From Aquarana catesbeiana (lineage: Eukaryota > Chordata > Amphibia > Anura > Ranidae), in NCBI RefSeq assembly GCF_042186555.1, contig NC_133325.1, positions 292,460,109 through 292,524,108 of the forward strand: DNA of 64,000 bases, in the 5' to 3' direction. Below, piece after piece: positions 33,761-45,386 of the stretch; the first letter of the stretch is position 1, and the number at the start of each line of letters is the position of its first letter. Under the pieces are notes generated by a model. That model was given only the letters and a program-made list of their open reading frames with translations. It ran no database searches and was not told the origin of the DNA. A program made the position numbers and the translations under genes.

Positions 33761-35056
33761 CAGTGGGGAGAACACATATTCGATACGCTGCCGATTTTTG
33801 CAGGTTTGCCTACTTATAAAGCATGTAGAGGTCTATAATTTTTATCATAGGTACTCTTCAACTGTGAGAGACAGAATCTAAAATCCAGAAAATTACATTG
33901 TATGATTTTTAAATAATTAATTGGCATTTTATTGCATGACATAAGTATTTGATCACCTACCAACCAGTAAGAATTCCGGCTCTCACAGACCTGTTATTTT
34001 TTTCTTTAAGAAGCCCTTCTGTTCTCCATTGATTACCTGTATTAACACACCTGTCCACACACTCAATCAAACAGACTACAACCTCTCCGCAATGGCCAAG
34101 ACCAGAGAGCTTCTTTAAATAAACCACTTTGAAGCAAAATAATGGTCAGTGAGCATCAATGCAGCCTGATTAGTGCCCATCTGCAGCCTCAATGCAGCCT
34201 GATCTGTGTCCATCTGCAGCTTCAGTGCAGCCTGATCTGTGTCCATCTGCAGCCTGATCTGTGCCCACCTACAGCCTGATTTGTGCCCATCTGCAGCCTT
34301 GCTCCTCACTACAGCCTAATCATTGCTCATCTGCAGCCTTGCTCCTCACTGCAGTCTAATCAGTGCCAATTTGCAGCCTAATCAGTGCCCATCTGATCAT
34401 AAGAAAGGTAAAGGATCAGCCCAGAACTACACGGCAGGACGTGGTCAATGTCCAGCACATGTCCAGGCCTGTCTGAGGATTGCCCAATAGAGCTTTTTGG
34501 TCTAAACTCCACTCACCGTGTTTGGATGAAGAATAAGGATGAGTACAACCCCAAGAACACCATCCTGACCGTGAAGCATGGAGGTGGAAACAACATTCTT
34601 TGGGGCTGCTTTTCTGCAAAGGGGACAAGACGACTGCATCGTATTGAGGGGAGGATGGATGGGGCCATGTATCGCGAGATCTTGGCCAACAACCTCCTTC
34701 CCTCAGTAAGAGCATTAAAGATGGATTGTGACTGGGCCTTCCAGCATGAGAACGACCCAAAACACACAGCCAGGGCAAATAAGGAGTGGCTCCGTAAGAA
34801 GAATCTCAAGGTCCTGGAGTGGCCTAGCCTGTCTCCAGACCTTAAACCAATAGAAAATCTTTGGAGGGAGCTGAAAGTCTGTATTGCCCAGAGACAGCCC
34901 TGAAACCTGAAGGATCTGGAGAAGGTCTGTATGGAGGAGTGGGCCAAAATCCCTAATGCAGTGTGTGCAAACCTGGTCAAGAACTACAGGAAACGTATGA
35001 TCTATGTAATTGCAAACAAAGGTTTCTGTACCAAATATTAAGTTCTGCTTTTCTGA
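33761..35056 (+). mobile_element. Tc1 copy A (CAGTGGGGAGAACA family), mosaic
   Basis: Left inverted repeat CAGTGGGGAGAACA at 33761, leader, and the transposase start ATGGCCAAGACCAGAGAGCT (34092), which is cut short at 34113 by minisatellite sequence (about 34114-34400). The catalytic part resumes at 34401-35040: LFGLNSTHRVW, TVKHGGGNNILWGCFSAKG, FQHENDPKHTA, WPSLSPDLKPIENLW. The segment before LFG that normally holds the first catalytic Asp (WSDE) is deleted. The copy ends abruptly near 35056 without its right inverted repeat. Confidence 0.75.
34130..34400. repeat. CAGCCTGAT minisatellite block
   Basis: About eight imperfect copies of CAGCCTGATCTGTGCCCATCTG with variable spacers, sometimes with GCTCCTCACTG. 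It is the same minisatellite as at 21930-22060. Confidence 0.8.
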
Positions 35057-35217
35057 TGTCCCGCCCCTTCGCCCAGATCCTATGATGGACATAATGCCGG
35101 TCCAATGCCGGGACATCAATGCTAGGAGCTAGTCCCCTCCTTCCCCTCGGTGGCAGCATATATCAGCATATAACATGCACACGCAATTTTCCCCTTATTT
35201 TAAGGGGGAAAAAGTAT
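35057..35217 (+). mobile_element. Second copy of the TCCTATGATGGACATAA element (part)
   Basis: CAGATCCTATGATGGACATAATGCCGG and, further on, GGCAGCATATATCAGCATATAACATGCAC match 22120-22160 and 33640-33670. Together with 34130-34400 it is a mosaic second copy mixed with Tc1 pieces. Confidence 0.55.
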
Positions 35218-37409
35218 AGAATACATATTTGATACACTGACGATTTTGCAGGTTTTCCTACTTACAAAGCATGTAGAGGTCTATAATTTTTATCATAGGT
35301 ACTCTTCAACTGTGAGATACAGAATCTAAAATCCAGAAAATCACATTGTATGATTTTTAACCACTTCCCTACCCGGCCATAGTAATATGACGTCCACAGA
35401 TGGGATCTCCCATCCTGGGTGGACGTCATATGACAGCCTGGGCTTCCCGACCATCTTGCTCGGGACCCGGTGCGTGTGCCCGGCGGCCGCGATGTCCTCC
35501 GGGCACCCGCGATTGTCCGTTAACCGGGCCAGACCGTGGATCTGTGTGTGTAAACACACAGATCCACGTCCTGTCAGTTGAGAGGAGACCGATCTGTGTT
35601 CCTAGTACAGAAGAACACCGATCGGTCTCCTCCCCTTGTGCGTCCCCTCCCTCTACAGTTAGAATCACTCCCTTAGGAAACATTTAACCCCTCGTCTCCC
35701 CCTAGTGGTTAACCCCTTCCCTGCCTGTCACATTTATACAGTAATCAATGCAATTTTATAGCATTGATCACTGTATAAATGTGAATGATCCCAAAAACTG
35801 TGTCAAAAGTGTCCAATGTGTCCGCTATAATGTCACAGTTACGAAAAAAAATCACAATCGCCGCTATTACTAGTAAAAAAAAAAAAAAATTTTTTTTTAA
35901 AATGCCATAAATCTATCCCGTATTTTGTAGACGCTATAACTTTTGCGCAAACCAATCAAAATACGCTTATTGCGATTTTTTTTTACCAAAAATATGTAGA
36001 AGAATACGTATCGGCCGAAACTGAGGAAAAAATTTGTTTTTTTTTTAAAAGTTGGGATATTTATTATAGCATCAAGTAAAAAATATTGTGTTTTTTTCAA
36101 AATTGACGCTCTTCTTTTGTTTATAGCGCAAAAAATAAAAACTGTAGAGGTGATCAAATACCACCAAAAGAAAGCTCTATTTTTGAGGAAAAAAGGACGT
36201 CAATTTTGTTTGGGTACAACATCGCAGCACCGCGCAATTGTCGTTTAAAGTGCGACAGTGCTGAAAACTAAAAATTGGTCTGGGAAGGAAGGGGGTGAAA
36301 ATGCCCTGTATTGAACCGCTTATATAATTTACATTTTATTGCATGACATAAGTATTTGATCACTGACCAAATAGTAAGAATTCCGGCTCTCACACACTTG
36401 TTATTTTTTCTTTAAGAAGCCCTCCTGTTCTCCACTCATTACCTGTATTAACACACCTGTCCACACACTCAACAAACAGACCCCAATCTCTCCACAATGG
36501 CCAAGACCAGAGAGCTGTGTAAGGACATCAGGGATATAATTGTAGACCTGCACAAGGCTTGGATGGGCTATAGGACAATAGGCAAGCAGCTTGGTGAGAA
36601 GGCAACAACTGTTGGCGCAATTATTAGAAAATGGAAGAAGTTCAAGATGACGGTCAATCTCCCTCGGTCTGGGGCTCCATGCAAGATCTCACCTCGTGGG
36701 GCATCAATGATCATGAGTAAGGTGAGGGATCAGCCCAGAACTACAGGACCTGGTCAATGACCTGAAGACAACTGGAACCACAGTCTCAAAGAAAACCATT
36801 AGTAACACACTACGCCATCATGGATTAAAATCCTGCAGCGCACGTGAGGTCCCCCTGCTCAAGCCAGCACATGTCCAGGCTCATCTGAAGATTGCCAATA
36901 GAGCTTTTTGGTCTAAACTCCACTTGCTGTGTTTGGAGGAAGAAGAAGGATGAGTACAACCCCAAGAACACCATCCCGACCATGGCCTAGCCAGTCTCCA
37001 GACCTGAACCCAATAGAAAATCTTTGGAGGGAGCTGAAAGTCTGTATTGTCCAGTGACAGCCCCGAAACCTGAAGGATCTGGAGAAGGTCTGTATGGTGT
37101 GGGCCAAAATCCCTGATGCAGTGCGTGCAAACCTGGTCAAGAACTACAGGAAATGTATGATCTCTGTAATTGCAAACAAAGGTTTCTGTACCAAATATTA
37201 AGTTCTGCTTTTCTGATGTATCAAATACTTATGTCATGCAATAAAATGCAAATTAATTACATGAAAATCATACAATGTGATTTTCTGGATTTTTGTTTTA
37301 GATTCCGTCTCTCACAGTTGAAGAGATAAAAATGACAGACCTCTACATGCTTTGTAAGTAGAAAAACCTGCAGAATCAGGAGTGTATCAAATACTTGTTC
37401 TCCCCACTG
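35218..37409 (+). mobile_element. Tc1 copy B, same family, with nested piggyBac-type relic
   Basis: It starts inside the left inverted repeat (ATACATATTTGATACACTG, 35221) and ends in a complete right repeat (ACTTGTTCTCCCCACTG to 37409, followed by TA). The transposase N-terminus is at 36497-36760 (MAKTRELCKDIRDIIVDLHK ... TVGAIIRKWKKFKMTVN). The catalytic part (36840-37190) is heavily deleted: it lacks the same WSDE segment as copy A and also the stretch between NPKNTI and WPSQSPDLNPIENLW. A TTAA-type element sits in the left repeat at 35356-36325. Confidence 0.8.
35356..36325. mobile_element. piggyBac-type non-autonomous element (TTAACCACTT family)
   Basis: It begins TTAACCACTTCCC inside the Tc1 left repeat and ends GTATTGAACCGCTTAT, a decayed version of an expected GAAGTGGTTAA. 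The internal module (ATAACTTTTGCGCAAACCAAT ... GTGATCAAATACCACC ... TTGGGTACAACATCGC) recurs in inverted order at about 54280-54560 inside the large piggyBac element and, degraded, near 51410-51560. No coding sequence. Confidence 0.7.
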
Positions 37410-37978
37410 TATATATACAGTATCTCTCAAAAGTGAGTACATCCCTCACATTTTTGTAAATATTTTATTATATATTTTAATGTGACAACACTGAAGAAAT
37501 GTCACTTTGCTATAATGTAAAGTAATGTATGTACAGCTTGTATAATAGTGTAAATTTGCTGTCCCCTCAAAATAACTCAACACACAGCCATTAATGTTTA
37601 AACCGCTTGCAGCAAAAGTGAGTACACCCCTCACATTTTTGTAAATATTTTATTATATCTTTTCATGTGACAACACTGAAGAAATTACACTTTGCTACAA
37701 TGTAAAGTAGTGAGTGTAAAGCTTGTATAACAGTGTAAATTTGCTGTCCCCTCAAAATAACTCAACACACACAGCCATTAATGTCTAAACCATTGGCAAC
37801 AAAAGTGAGTACACCTCTGAAAGTGAAAATGTCCAAATTAGGCCCAGTTAGTCATTTTACCTCCTTGGTGTCATGTGACTCGTTAGTGTTACAAGGTCTC
37901 AGGTATGAATGGGGAGCAGGTGTGTTAAATTTGGTGTTATCACTCTCACTCTCTCATACTGGTCACTGGAAGTTCAAC

Positions 37979-40900
37979 ATGACACCTCATGGCAAAGAAC
38001 TCTCTGAGGATCTGAAAAAAAACAATTGTTGCTCTACATAAAGATAGAAGATTGCAAAGACCCTGAAACTGAGCTGCAGTCCAGTGGCCAAGACCACACA
38101 GCGGTTTCCACTCAGAACAGGCCTCGCCATGGTCGACCAAAGAAGTTGAGTGCACATCATCAGTAGGGATGAGCCGAACACCCTCCTGTTCGGTTCGCAC
38201 CAGAACATCCGAACAGGAAAAAAGTTTGTTCGAACATGCGAACACCGTTAAAGTCTATGGGACATGAACATGAATAATCAAAAGTGCTAATTTTAAAGGC
38301 TTATATGCAAGTTATTGTCATAAAAAGTGTTTGGGGACCTGGGTCCTGCCCCAGGGGACATGGATCAATGCAAAAAAAAGTTTTAAAAACGGCCGTTTTT
38401 TTGGGAGCAGTACACATAGAAGTTCATTGATAAAAACGGCATGGGAATTCCCTACAGGGGAACCCCGAACAAAAATTTTAAAAAAAATGACGTGGGGGTC
38501 CCCCTAAATTGCATACCAGGCCCTTCAGGTCTGGTATGGATTTTAAGGGGAACCCCGCGCCAAAAAAAAAAAAAAAAAAGGCGCGGGGTCCCCTCAAAAA
38601 TCCATACCAGACCCTTAACACGCAACCTGGCAGGCCGCAGGAAAAGAGGGGGGGACGAGAGCGTGCCCCCCCTCCTGAACCGTACCAGGCCACATGCCCT
38701 CAACATTGGGAGGGTGCTTTGGGGTAGCCCCCCAAAACACCTTGTCCCCATGTTGATGAGGACAAGGGCCTCATCCCCACAACCCTGGCCGGTGGTTGTG
38801 GGGGTCTGCAGGCAGGGGGCTTATCGAAATCTGGAAGCCCCCTTTAACAAGGGGACCCCCAGATCCCAGCCCCCCCGTGTGAAACGGTAAGGGGTACCCC
38901 TACCATTTCACTAAAAAACTGTCAAAAATGCTTAAAATGACAAGAGACAGTTTTTGACAATTCCTTTATCTAAATGCTTCTTCTTTCTTCTTTCTTCTAT
39001 CTTCCTTCATCTTCTTCTTCTTCTGGTTCTTCCTCCGGTGTTCTCATCCAGCATCTCCTCCGCGGTGTCTTCTATCTTCTTCTCCTCGGCCCGCTTCACA
39101 CCCATGGCATGGGGGGAGGCTCTCGCTCTTCTCTCTTCTTCATCTTCTTCTCTTCTTCATCTTCTTCTCTTCTTCATCTTCTTCTCCGGGCCGCTCCGCA
39201 TCCATGCTGGCATGGTGGGAGGCTCCCGCTGTGTGACGCGTCTCCTCTTCTGACGGTTCTTAAATAATGGGGGGCGGGGCCACCCGGTGACCCCACCCCC
39301 CTATGATGCACGGTGACTTGACGGGACTTCCCTGTGACGCCATGGGGAATGCCACAGGGAAGTCCCGTCATGTCCCATGCATCAGAGGGGGGCGGGGTCA
39401 CCGGGTGGCCCTGCCCCCCGTTATTTAAGAACCATCAGAAGAGGAGACGCGTCACACAGCGGGAGCCTCCCACCATGCCAGCATGGATGTGGAGCGGCCC
39501 GGAGAAGAAGATGAAGAAGAGAAGAAAATGAAGAAGAGAAGAAGATGAAGAGAAGAGCGGGAGCCTTCCCCCAAGCCATGGGTGCGGAGAGGCCAGAGGA
39601 GAAGAAAATAGAAGATGCCGCGGAGGAGATGCTGGACGAGAACACCGGAGGAAGAACCAGAAGAGCCAGAAGGACGAGAAGAAGAAGAAGATGAAGGAAG
39701 ATAGAAGAAAGAAGAAAGAAGAAGCATTTAAATAAAGGAATTGTCAAAAACTGTCTCTTGTCATTGTTAACATTTTTGACAGTTTTTTATTGAAATGGTA
39801 GGGGTACGTTTGTACCCCCTTACCATTTCACACAGGGGGGAGGGCCGGGATCTGGGTGTCCCCTTGTTAAAGGGGCTTCCAGATTCTGATAAGCCCCCTG
39901 CCCACAGACCCCCAAAACCACTGGCCAGGGTTGTGGGGATGAGGCCCTTGTCCTCATCAACATGGGGACAAGGTGTTTTGGGGGGCTACCCCAAAGCACC
40001 CTCCTAATGTTGAGGGCATGTGGCCTGGTACAGTTCAGGAGGGGGGGGCGCTCTCTCATCCCCCCCTCTTTTCCTGCGGCCTGCCAGGTTGCGTGCTCGG
40101 ATAAGGGTCTGGTATGGATTTTTGGGGGGACCCCACGCCGTTTTTTTTTTAAATTTTGGTGCGGGGTTCCCCTTAATATCCATACCAGACCTAAAGGGCC
40201 TGGTATGGAATTTAGGGGGACCCCCACGTCATTTTTTTTTAAATTTTGGTTCGGGGTTCCCCTGTGGGGAATTCCCATGCCGTTTTTATCAATGAACTTC
40301 TATGTGTATTGTCGGACCGGCAATGCAATAGCCGCGAGTAGTTTTAAATGACTTTTTTCCTTTGAAATGTCATTTTGCTGTCAGACTGTTCTAAACACGG
40401 AAAACATGCACCCCTTTACAGGCATACTATAGACACCCCCCAGCTGCAAAATTTAAAGGAATATTACACTTTTATTGTTTGACTTTAAGCATTATTAAAA
40501 TCACTGCTCCTGAAAAAATGTCCGTTTTTAAAAAAATTTTTGCATTGATCCATGTCCCCTGGGGCAGGACCCAGGTCCCCAAACACTTTTTATGACAATA
40601 ATTTGCATATAAGCCTTTAAAATTAGCACTTTTGATTTCTCCCATAGACTTTTAAAGGGTGTTCTGCGGCATTCGAATTTGCCGCGAACACCCCAAATTG
40701 TTCGTTGTTCGGCGAACTTGCGAACAGCCGATGTTCGAGTCGAACATGAGTTCGACTTGAACTCGAAGCTCATCCCTAATCATCAGCATCATATCCAGAG
40801 ATTGTCTTTGGGAAATAGACGTACAATTGCTGCCAGCATTGCTGCAGAGGTTGAAAGGGTGGGAGTCAGCCTGTCAGTGCTCAGAACATACGCCACACAC

Positions 40901-41560
40901 TACATCAAATTGGTCTCCATGGCTGTTGTCCCAGAAGGAAGCCTCTTCTAAAGATGATGCACAAGAAAGCCTGCAGTTTGCTGAAGACAAGACAGAAGAC
41001 AGAACCATGTCCTGTGGGCTGATTAAACCAAGATAAACTTATTTGGTTCAGATGGTGTCAAATGTGTGTGGTGGCAGCCAGGTCAGGAGTACAAAGACAA
41101 GTGTGTCTTGCCTACAGTCAAGCATGGTGGTGGGAGTGTCATAGCCTGGGGCTGCATGAGTGCTGTGGGCACTGGGGAGCTACAGTTCATTGAGGGAACC
41201 ATGAATACCAACATGTACCGTTACATACTGAAGCAGAGCATGATCCCTTCCATTCGGAGACATGGCCGCTGGGCAGTATTCCAACATGATAACAACCCTA
41301 ACACACCTCCAAGACAACCACTGCCTTGCTAAAGAAGCTGAGGGTAAAGGTGATGGACTGGCAAGCTTGTCTCCAGACCTAAACCCTATTGAGCATCTGT
41401 GGGGCATCCTCAAATGGAAGGTGGAGGAGCGCAGGGTCTCTAACATCCACCAGCTTCATGATGTTGTCATGTAGAAGTGGAAGAGAACTCCATTGGCAAC
41501 CTGTAAAGCTCTGGTGATTTCCATGCCCAAGAGGATTAAGGCAGTGCTAGAAAATAATGA
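37979..41560 (+). pseudogene. Tc1 transposase of the second family, split by hAT
   Basis: MTPHGKELSEDLKK at 37979 is the N-terminus. Degraded HTH sequence follows to 38156. After the hAT insertion the gene resumes at 40787 with frames covering the second HTH, then YKDKCVLPTVKHGGGSVIAW (41090-41145), FQHDNNP (41279, second catalytic Asp) and LSPDLNPIEHLWGILK (41370-41415, final acidic position). Frame changes and stops occur throughout. Confidence 0.8.
38164..40778. mobile_element. Palindromic non-autonomous hAT element (copy 2), 2615 bp
   Basis: TAGGGATGAGCC and GCTCATCCCTA ends, flanked by ATCATCAG (38156-38163 and 40779-40786). Almost the whole element is one inverted repeat with arms of roughly 1.2 kb and a centre near 39330-39350. 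The right arm repeats, in reverse, the landmarks of the left arm: the CCTGGTATGG blocks, the GGGGACAAGG blocks, the TTCTTCTTCATC tract (as GAAGATGAAGAAG) and the GCGGGGTCACC block. It has no coding sequence and is closely similar to copy 1 at 23518-25661. Confidence 0.92.
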
Positions 41561-41817
41561 TGGCCACACAAAATATTGACACTTTGGGCCCAATTTGGAC
41601 ATTTTCACTTAGGAGTATACTCACCTTTGTTGCCAGAAGTTTAGACATTAATGGCTGTATGTTGAGTTATTTTGAGGGGACAGCAAATTTACACTGTTAT
41701 ACACTCACTACTTTACATTGTAGCAAAGTGTCATTTCTTCAGTATTGTCACATGAAAAGATATAATAAAATATTTACAAAAATGTGAAGGGTGCACTCAC
41801 TTTTGTGACATACTGTA

Positions 41818-43036
41818 TATATTTACAATTTGTAATACTCACCTGAGATCGAAGCCCTTGCTGCGTTGCCCATACACAGCACTGGCCGGCTACATCACTC
41901 CTGGGGGTTACTTCTGGGTATCGCGGCTCTGGTGCTGTGATTGGCCGGAGCCATGATGATGTTGTGCATGCAGGCCGGAGCCACCGGTAATGGCATACTC
42001 ACTGAAGAAAATGGCAAGTACGTGCCATTGCTTCAGTTTGCTTCAGTGCGCATGTGCCAATGACGTTGGCACATGCAAATACAGGGGATATCTCCTAAAC
42101 CTTATTATTGGCTTACCTGTAGCAAAAAGTGGTCTGTAAGGGTTTACAGCGATTTTAACTTTTTCTTTCCTCACCTCTTCCCCTTTCCTTATCTCCAGAT
42201 CCCTCCTTATTTACTCCATGAACTACTTCATACCAGGTAATAGAACCAGAAGGGGCAAACAGTGGGCAGTTAGCATTAGAGGGGAGGGAATTCCTAAAAT
42301 GTAACTAAGGAGAGATCATTTTAAAAAGGAGAATGGAATTTCAGTATTCTGTAATACAGCAGGGGAAAACTGGGCAGCAAAACTGCCTGGGATTTCAGTG
42401 AAGCAGTCTGTGTTGTCAGCTTAAACAAGAGGTTAGGAGCATACTGGATTTATGATAGATCAACATGTGTTTTTCTATACATGCAGCATTTTAAAGGGAT
42501 AAAAAGCTGGGAAATGTGCACGTATAGCAATGGTGTACTTTTTTTTTTATTTTGCCCAGACATGCACTTTAATTTGTAGGCCTACATGGATTAAATACAT
42601 GTCCACATCATTGTCTAGTAGATACTGTATTTGTAGCATATAGCAGGTGTAAAGTCACAAAGAGACAAACAGCATTCAAGGTAATTACAAGATTAGATGA
42701 TACAGTACTATAAAATGACATAATTACATAACATATAATAACATACCACTGGTCAGTAACCAATCACATATCTTGTGAACATCTGGCTGCTGCTGTGGTA
42801 AGTGAAGTAAATTGGTAATGTATGAATTCTATGCTGACCCAAATATGTCTAAATCATTTCACAGAAAATGAATCTTGTTCGCAATATTTGTCTTCGAGAA
42901 ATGCTATAAAAAGTGCAAGCACCATATTTTCTACATACTATTTACAAGAGTAGTTTACATACTATGTACAAGATTGTTAAGTACATCTGTAGGTATGCAA
43001 TGTGAGATCTGTAGGCAGTTCCTACAAAACAAGCAT
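41818..43036. other. Spacer without recognised genes
   Basis: A GC-richer part at 41840-42080 (GGCCGGAGCCATGATGATG) looks repeat-derived; the rest is AT-rich. I cannot name any element here. Confidence 0.3.
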
Positions 43037-43155
43037 TATTGTTTCATTTTATTAACCTCCCTGGCAGTATGATCATGTCAGATTTTTGATGCTGAAAGCG
43101 GTACAATTGTTTTGCATGGAAATTTGGCGTTTCATATTGTAGGTCTGTAATTCTA

Positions 43156-43582
43156 ATGCTGCGTACACATGATCGGACATTCCAACAACAAAACTCTGGA
43201 TTTGTTTCCGACGGATGTTGGCACAAACTTGTCTTGCATACCCACGATCGCACAAATGTTGTCGGAAATTCCGAACGTCAAGAACGCAGCGATGTACAAC
43301 ACATATGACGAGCCGAAAAAAATGAAGTTCAATAGCCAGTGTGGCTCTTCTGCTTGATTCCGAGCATGCGTGGAATTTTGTGCGTCGGAATTGTGTACAC
43401 ACGATCGGAATTTCCGACAACGGATTTTGTTGTTGGAAAATTTGAGAACCAGCTCTCAAATTTTTGTTGTTGGAAATTCCGACAAAAAATGTCCAAAGGA
43501 CCCTACACATGGTCAGAATTTCCGACAACAAGTTCCTATCGAACATTTGTTGTCGGAATGTCTGATCGTGTGTACGCGGCAT
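43156..43582. mobile_element. Palindromic MITE, copy 1
   Basis: ATGCTGCGTACACATGATCGGACATTCC and its inverse GGAATGTCTGATCGTGTGTACGCGGCAT bound 427 bp, flanked by TA. The interior repeats GTCGGAATTTCCGACAAC-type palindromes. It lies in the piggyBac 3' region and predates the tandem duplication. Confidence 0.8.
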
Positions 43583-44081
43583 TAGGGATAACTCACTTAA
43601 ATCTGTCCAAACCAGAGCCTAGTAGACATCCCGGGTATGATATAGTTTGAAACACAAATTCATAAATTATAATATAATAAATAACTATAAATAATAACAA
43701 ATAATAATATAATAATGTAAACATTTTATTCAATAAATATTAGTCAATCATATAATCAAATCAAAAACAGATTTTTTTTTTGTCCAAACAAGGGTGCAAT
43801 ATTACTAGTCATATTGTTTCAGTAAACATCCTGGGTAAGATACATTTTGAAACATGGGACTGCACAAAGTCCGACGTCACAATCAGGACAATAGAACCTG
43901 GTTTCTTTTCGGATTTTCCTTCCACTGTCATCACGCTTTGAGCAACAAACCACGCACATCCTTATTGTTTCATTTTATTAACCTCCCTGGCAGTATGATC
44001 ATGTCAGATTTTTGATGCTGAAAGCGGTACAATTGTTTTGCATGGAAATTTGGCATTTTATATTGTAGGTCTATAATTCTA

Positions 44082-44508
44082 ATGCTGCGTACACATGATC
44101 GGACATTCCAACAACAAAATTCTGGATTTGTTTCCGACGGATGTTGGCACAAACTTGTCTTGCATACACACGATCGCACAAATGTTGTCGGAAATTCCGA
44201 ACGTCAAGAACGCAGTGATGTACAACACATATGACGAGCCGAAAAAAATGAAGTTCAATAGCTAGTGTGGCTCTTCTGCTTGATTCCGAGCATGCGTGGA
44301 ATTTTGTGCGTCGGAATTGTGTACACACGATCGGAATTTCCGACAACGGTTTTTGTTGTTGGAAAATTTGAGAACCAGCTCTCAAATTTTTGTTGTTGGA
44401 AATTCCGACAAAAAATGTCCAAAGGAGCCTACACACGGTCGGAATTTCCGACAACAAGCTCCTATCGAACATTTGTTGTCGGAATGTCTGATCGTGTGTA
44501 CGCGGCAT
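44082..44508. mobile_element. Palindromic MITE, copy 2 (by duplication)
   Basis: Same element as 43156-43582, shifted by exactly 926 bp, so it was copied with the tandem duplication and is not an independent insertion. Confidence 0.85.
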
Positions 44509-45386
44509 TAGGGATAACTCACTTAAATCTGTCCAAACCAGAGTCTAGTAGACATCCCGGGTATGATATAGTTTGAAACACAAATTCATAAATTATAATA
44601 TAATAAATAACTATAAATAATAAAAAATAATAATATAATAATGTAAACATTTTATTCAATAAATATTAGTCAATCATATAATCAAATCAAAAACAGATTT
44701 TTTTTTTTGTCCAAACAAGGGTGCAATATTACTAGTCATATTGTTTCAGTAAACATCCTGGGTAAGATACATTTTGAAACATGGGACTGCACAAAGTCCG
44801 ACGTCACAATCAGGACAATAGAACCTGGTTTCTTTTCGGATTTTCCTTCCACTGTCATCACGCTTTGAGCAACAAACCACGCACATCCTTGTGGGTGCTG
44901 ACATTTTTTCAATTGGTGGGATGTGGTCCATGAAGTGACGACCAGTCAGGCGTTCCGGGTTGACAACAACAGCAGCCGTTGGTGTTTGGTGGTTCAGAAA
45001 GATCAGTTTGGCAACTTTCCAAAGACAAAGTCAGCATGAACCAGAGGCTTGCCACACTTTTTTTTTCTTTTTAGCAGAATGTAGGTATTCCACAAGCATT
45101 GCTCAAGAAGATGCCTGAAGATCTTCTTGTAATACTTTTTTTGTTGTTTTCTCATTGCTGAATAAAATGTCATTGCCTGGTTAGCTCTGTCAACAACTCC
45201 CATGGTGTTGTTGTAGTCTATCAGTCTATCACTACCTGTGGCTTCATGATATCTTTCCCACCTTTTGTGTGTACCATGACAGTGGAGGTGTTATGGATTG
45301 TTCTCATTAGGCACACATCTCTTTTGTCACGCCATCGCAGAGCCTTTCTGTCTGGCAAACATTTCTCCTGTCTTGAGCTTCTTATT

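Larger units (their letters stand above)
37418..41815 (+). mobile_element. Tc1 element, second family, with nested palindromic hAT
   Basis: Ends CAGTATCTCTCAAAAGTGAG (37418) and the inverted CTCACTTTTGTGACATACTG (to 41815), flanked by TA (37416-37417 and 41816-41817). The left end carries an extra copy of its inner part: the word AAAAGTGAGTACA(T/C)CCCTCAC occurs near 37429 and 37615, about 186 bp apart, while the right end has it once. The hAT element at 38164-40778 splits the transposase gene. Net length without it is about 1.78 kb. Confidence 0.9.
43037..44888. repeat. 926-bp tandem duplication of the piggyBac left end
   Basis: 43037-43962 recurs as 43963-44888 with few differences. The unit begins with 15 bp outside the transposon (TTATTGTTTCATTTTA), continues through the TTAACCTCCCTGGC terminus, a MITE and the 3' end of the transposase gene, and stops within the Cys-rich tail. 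Confidence 0.93.

Noticed and set aside
43156..44508. Two independent MITE insertions
   Set aside because: The copies are exactly 926 bp apart and share their flanks, so the second arose by the tandem duplication.
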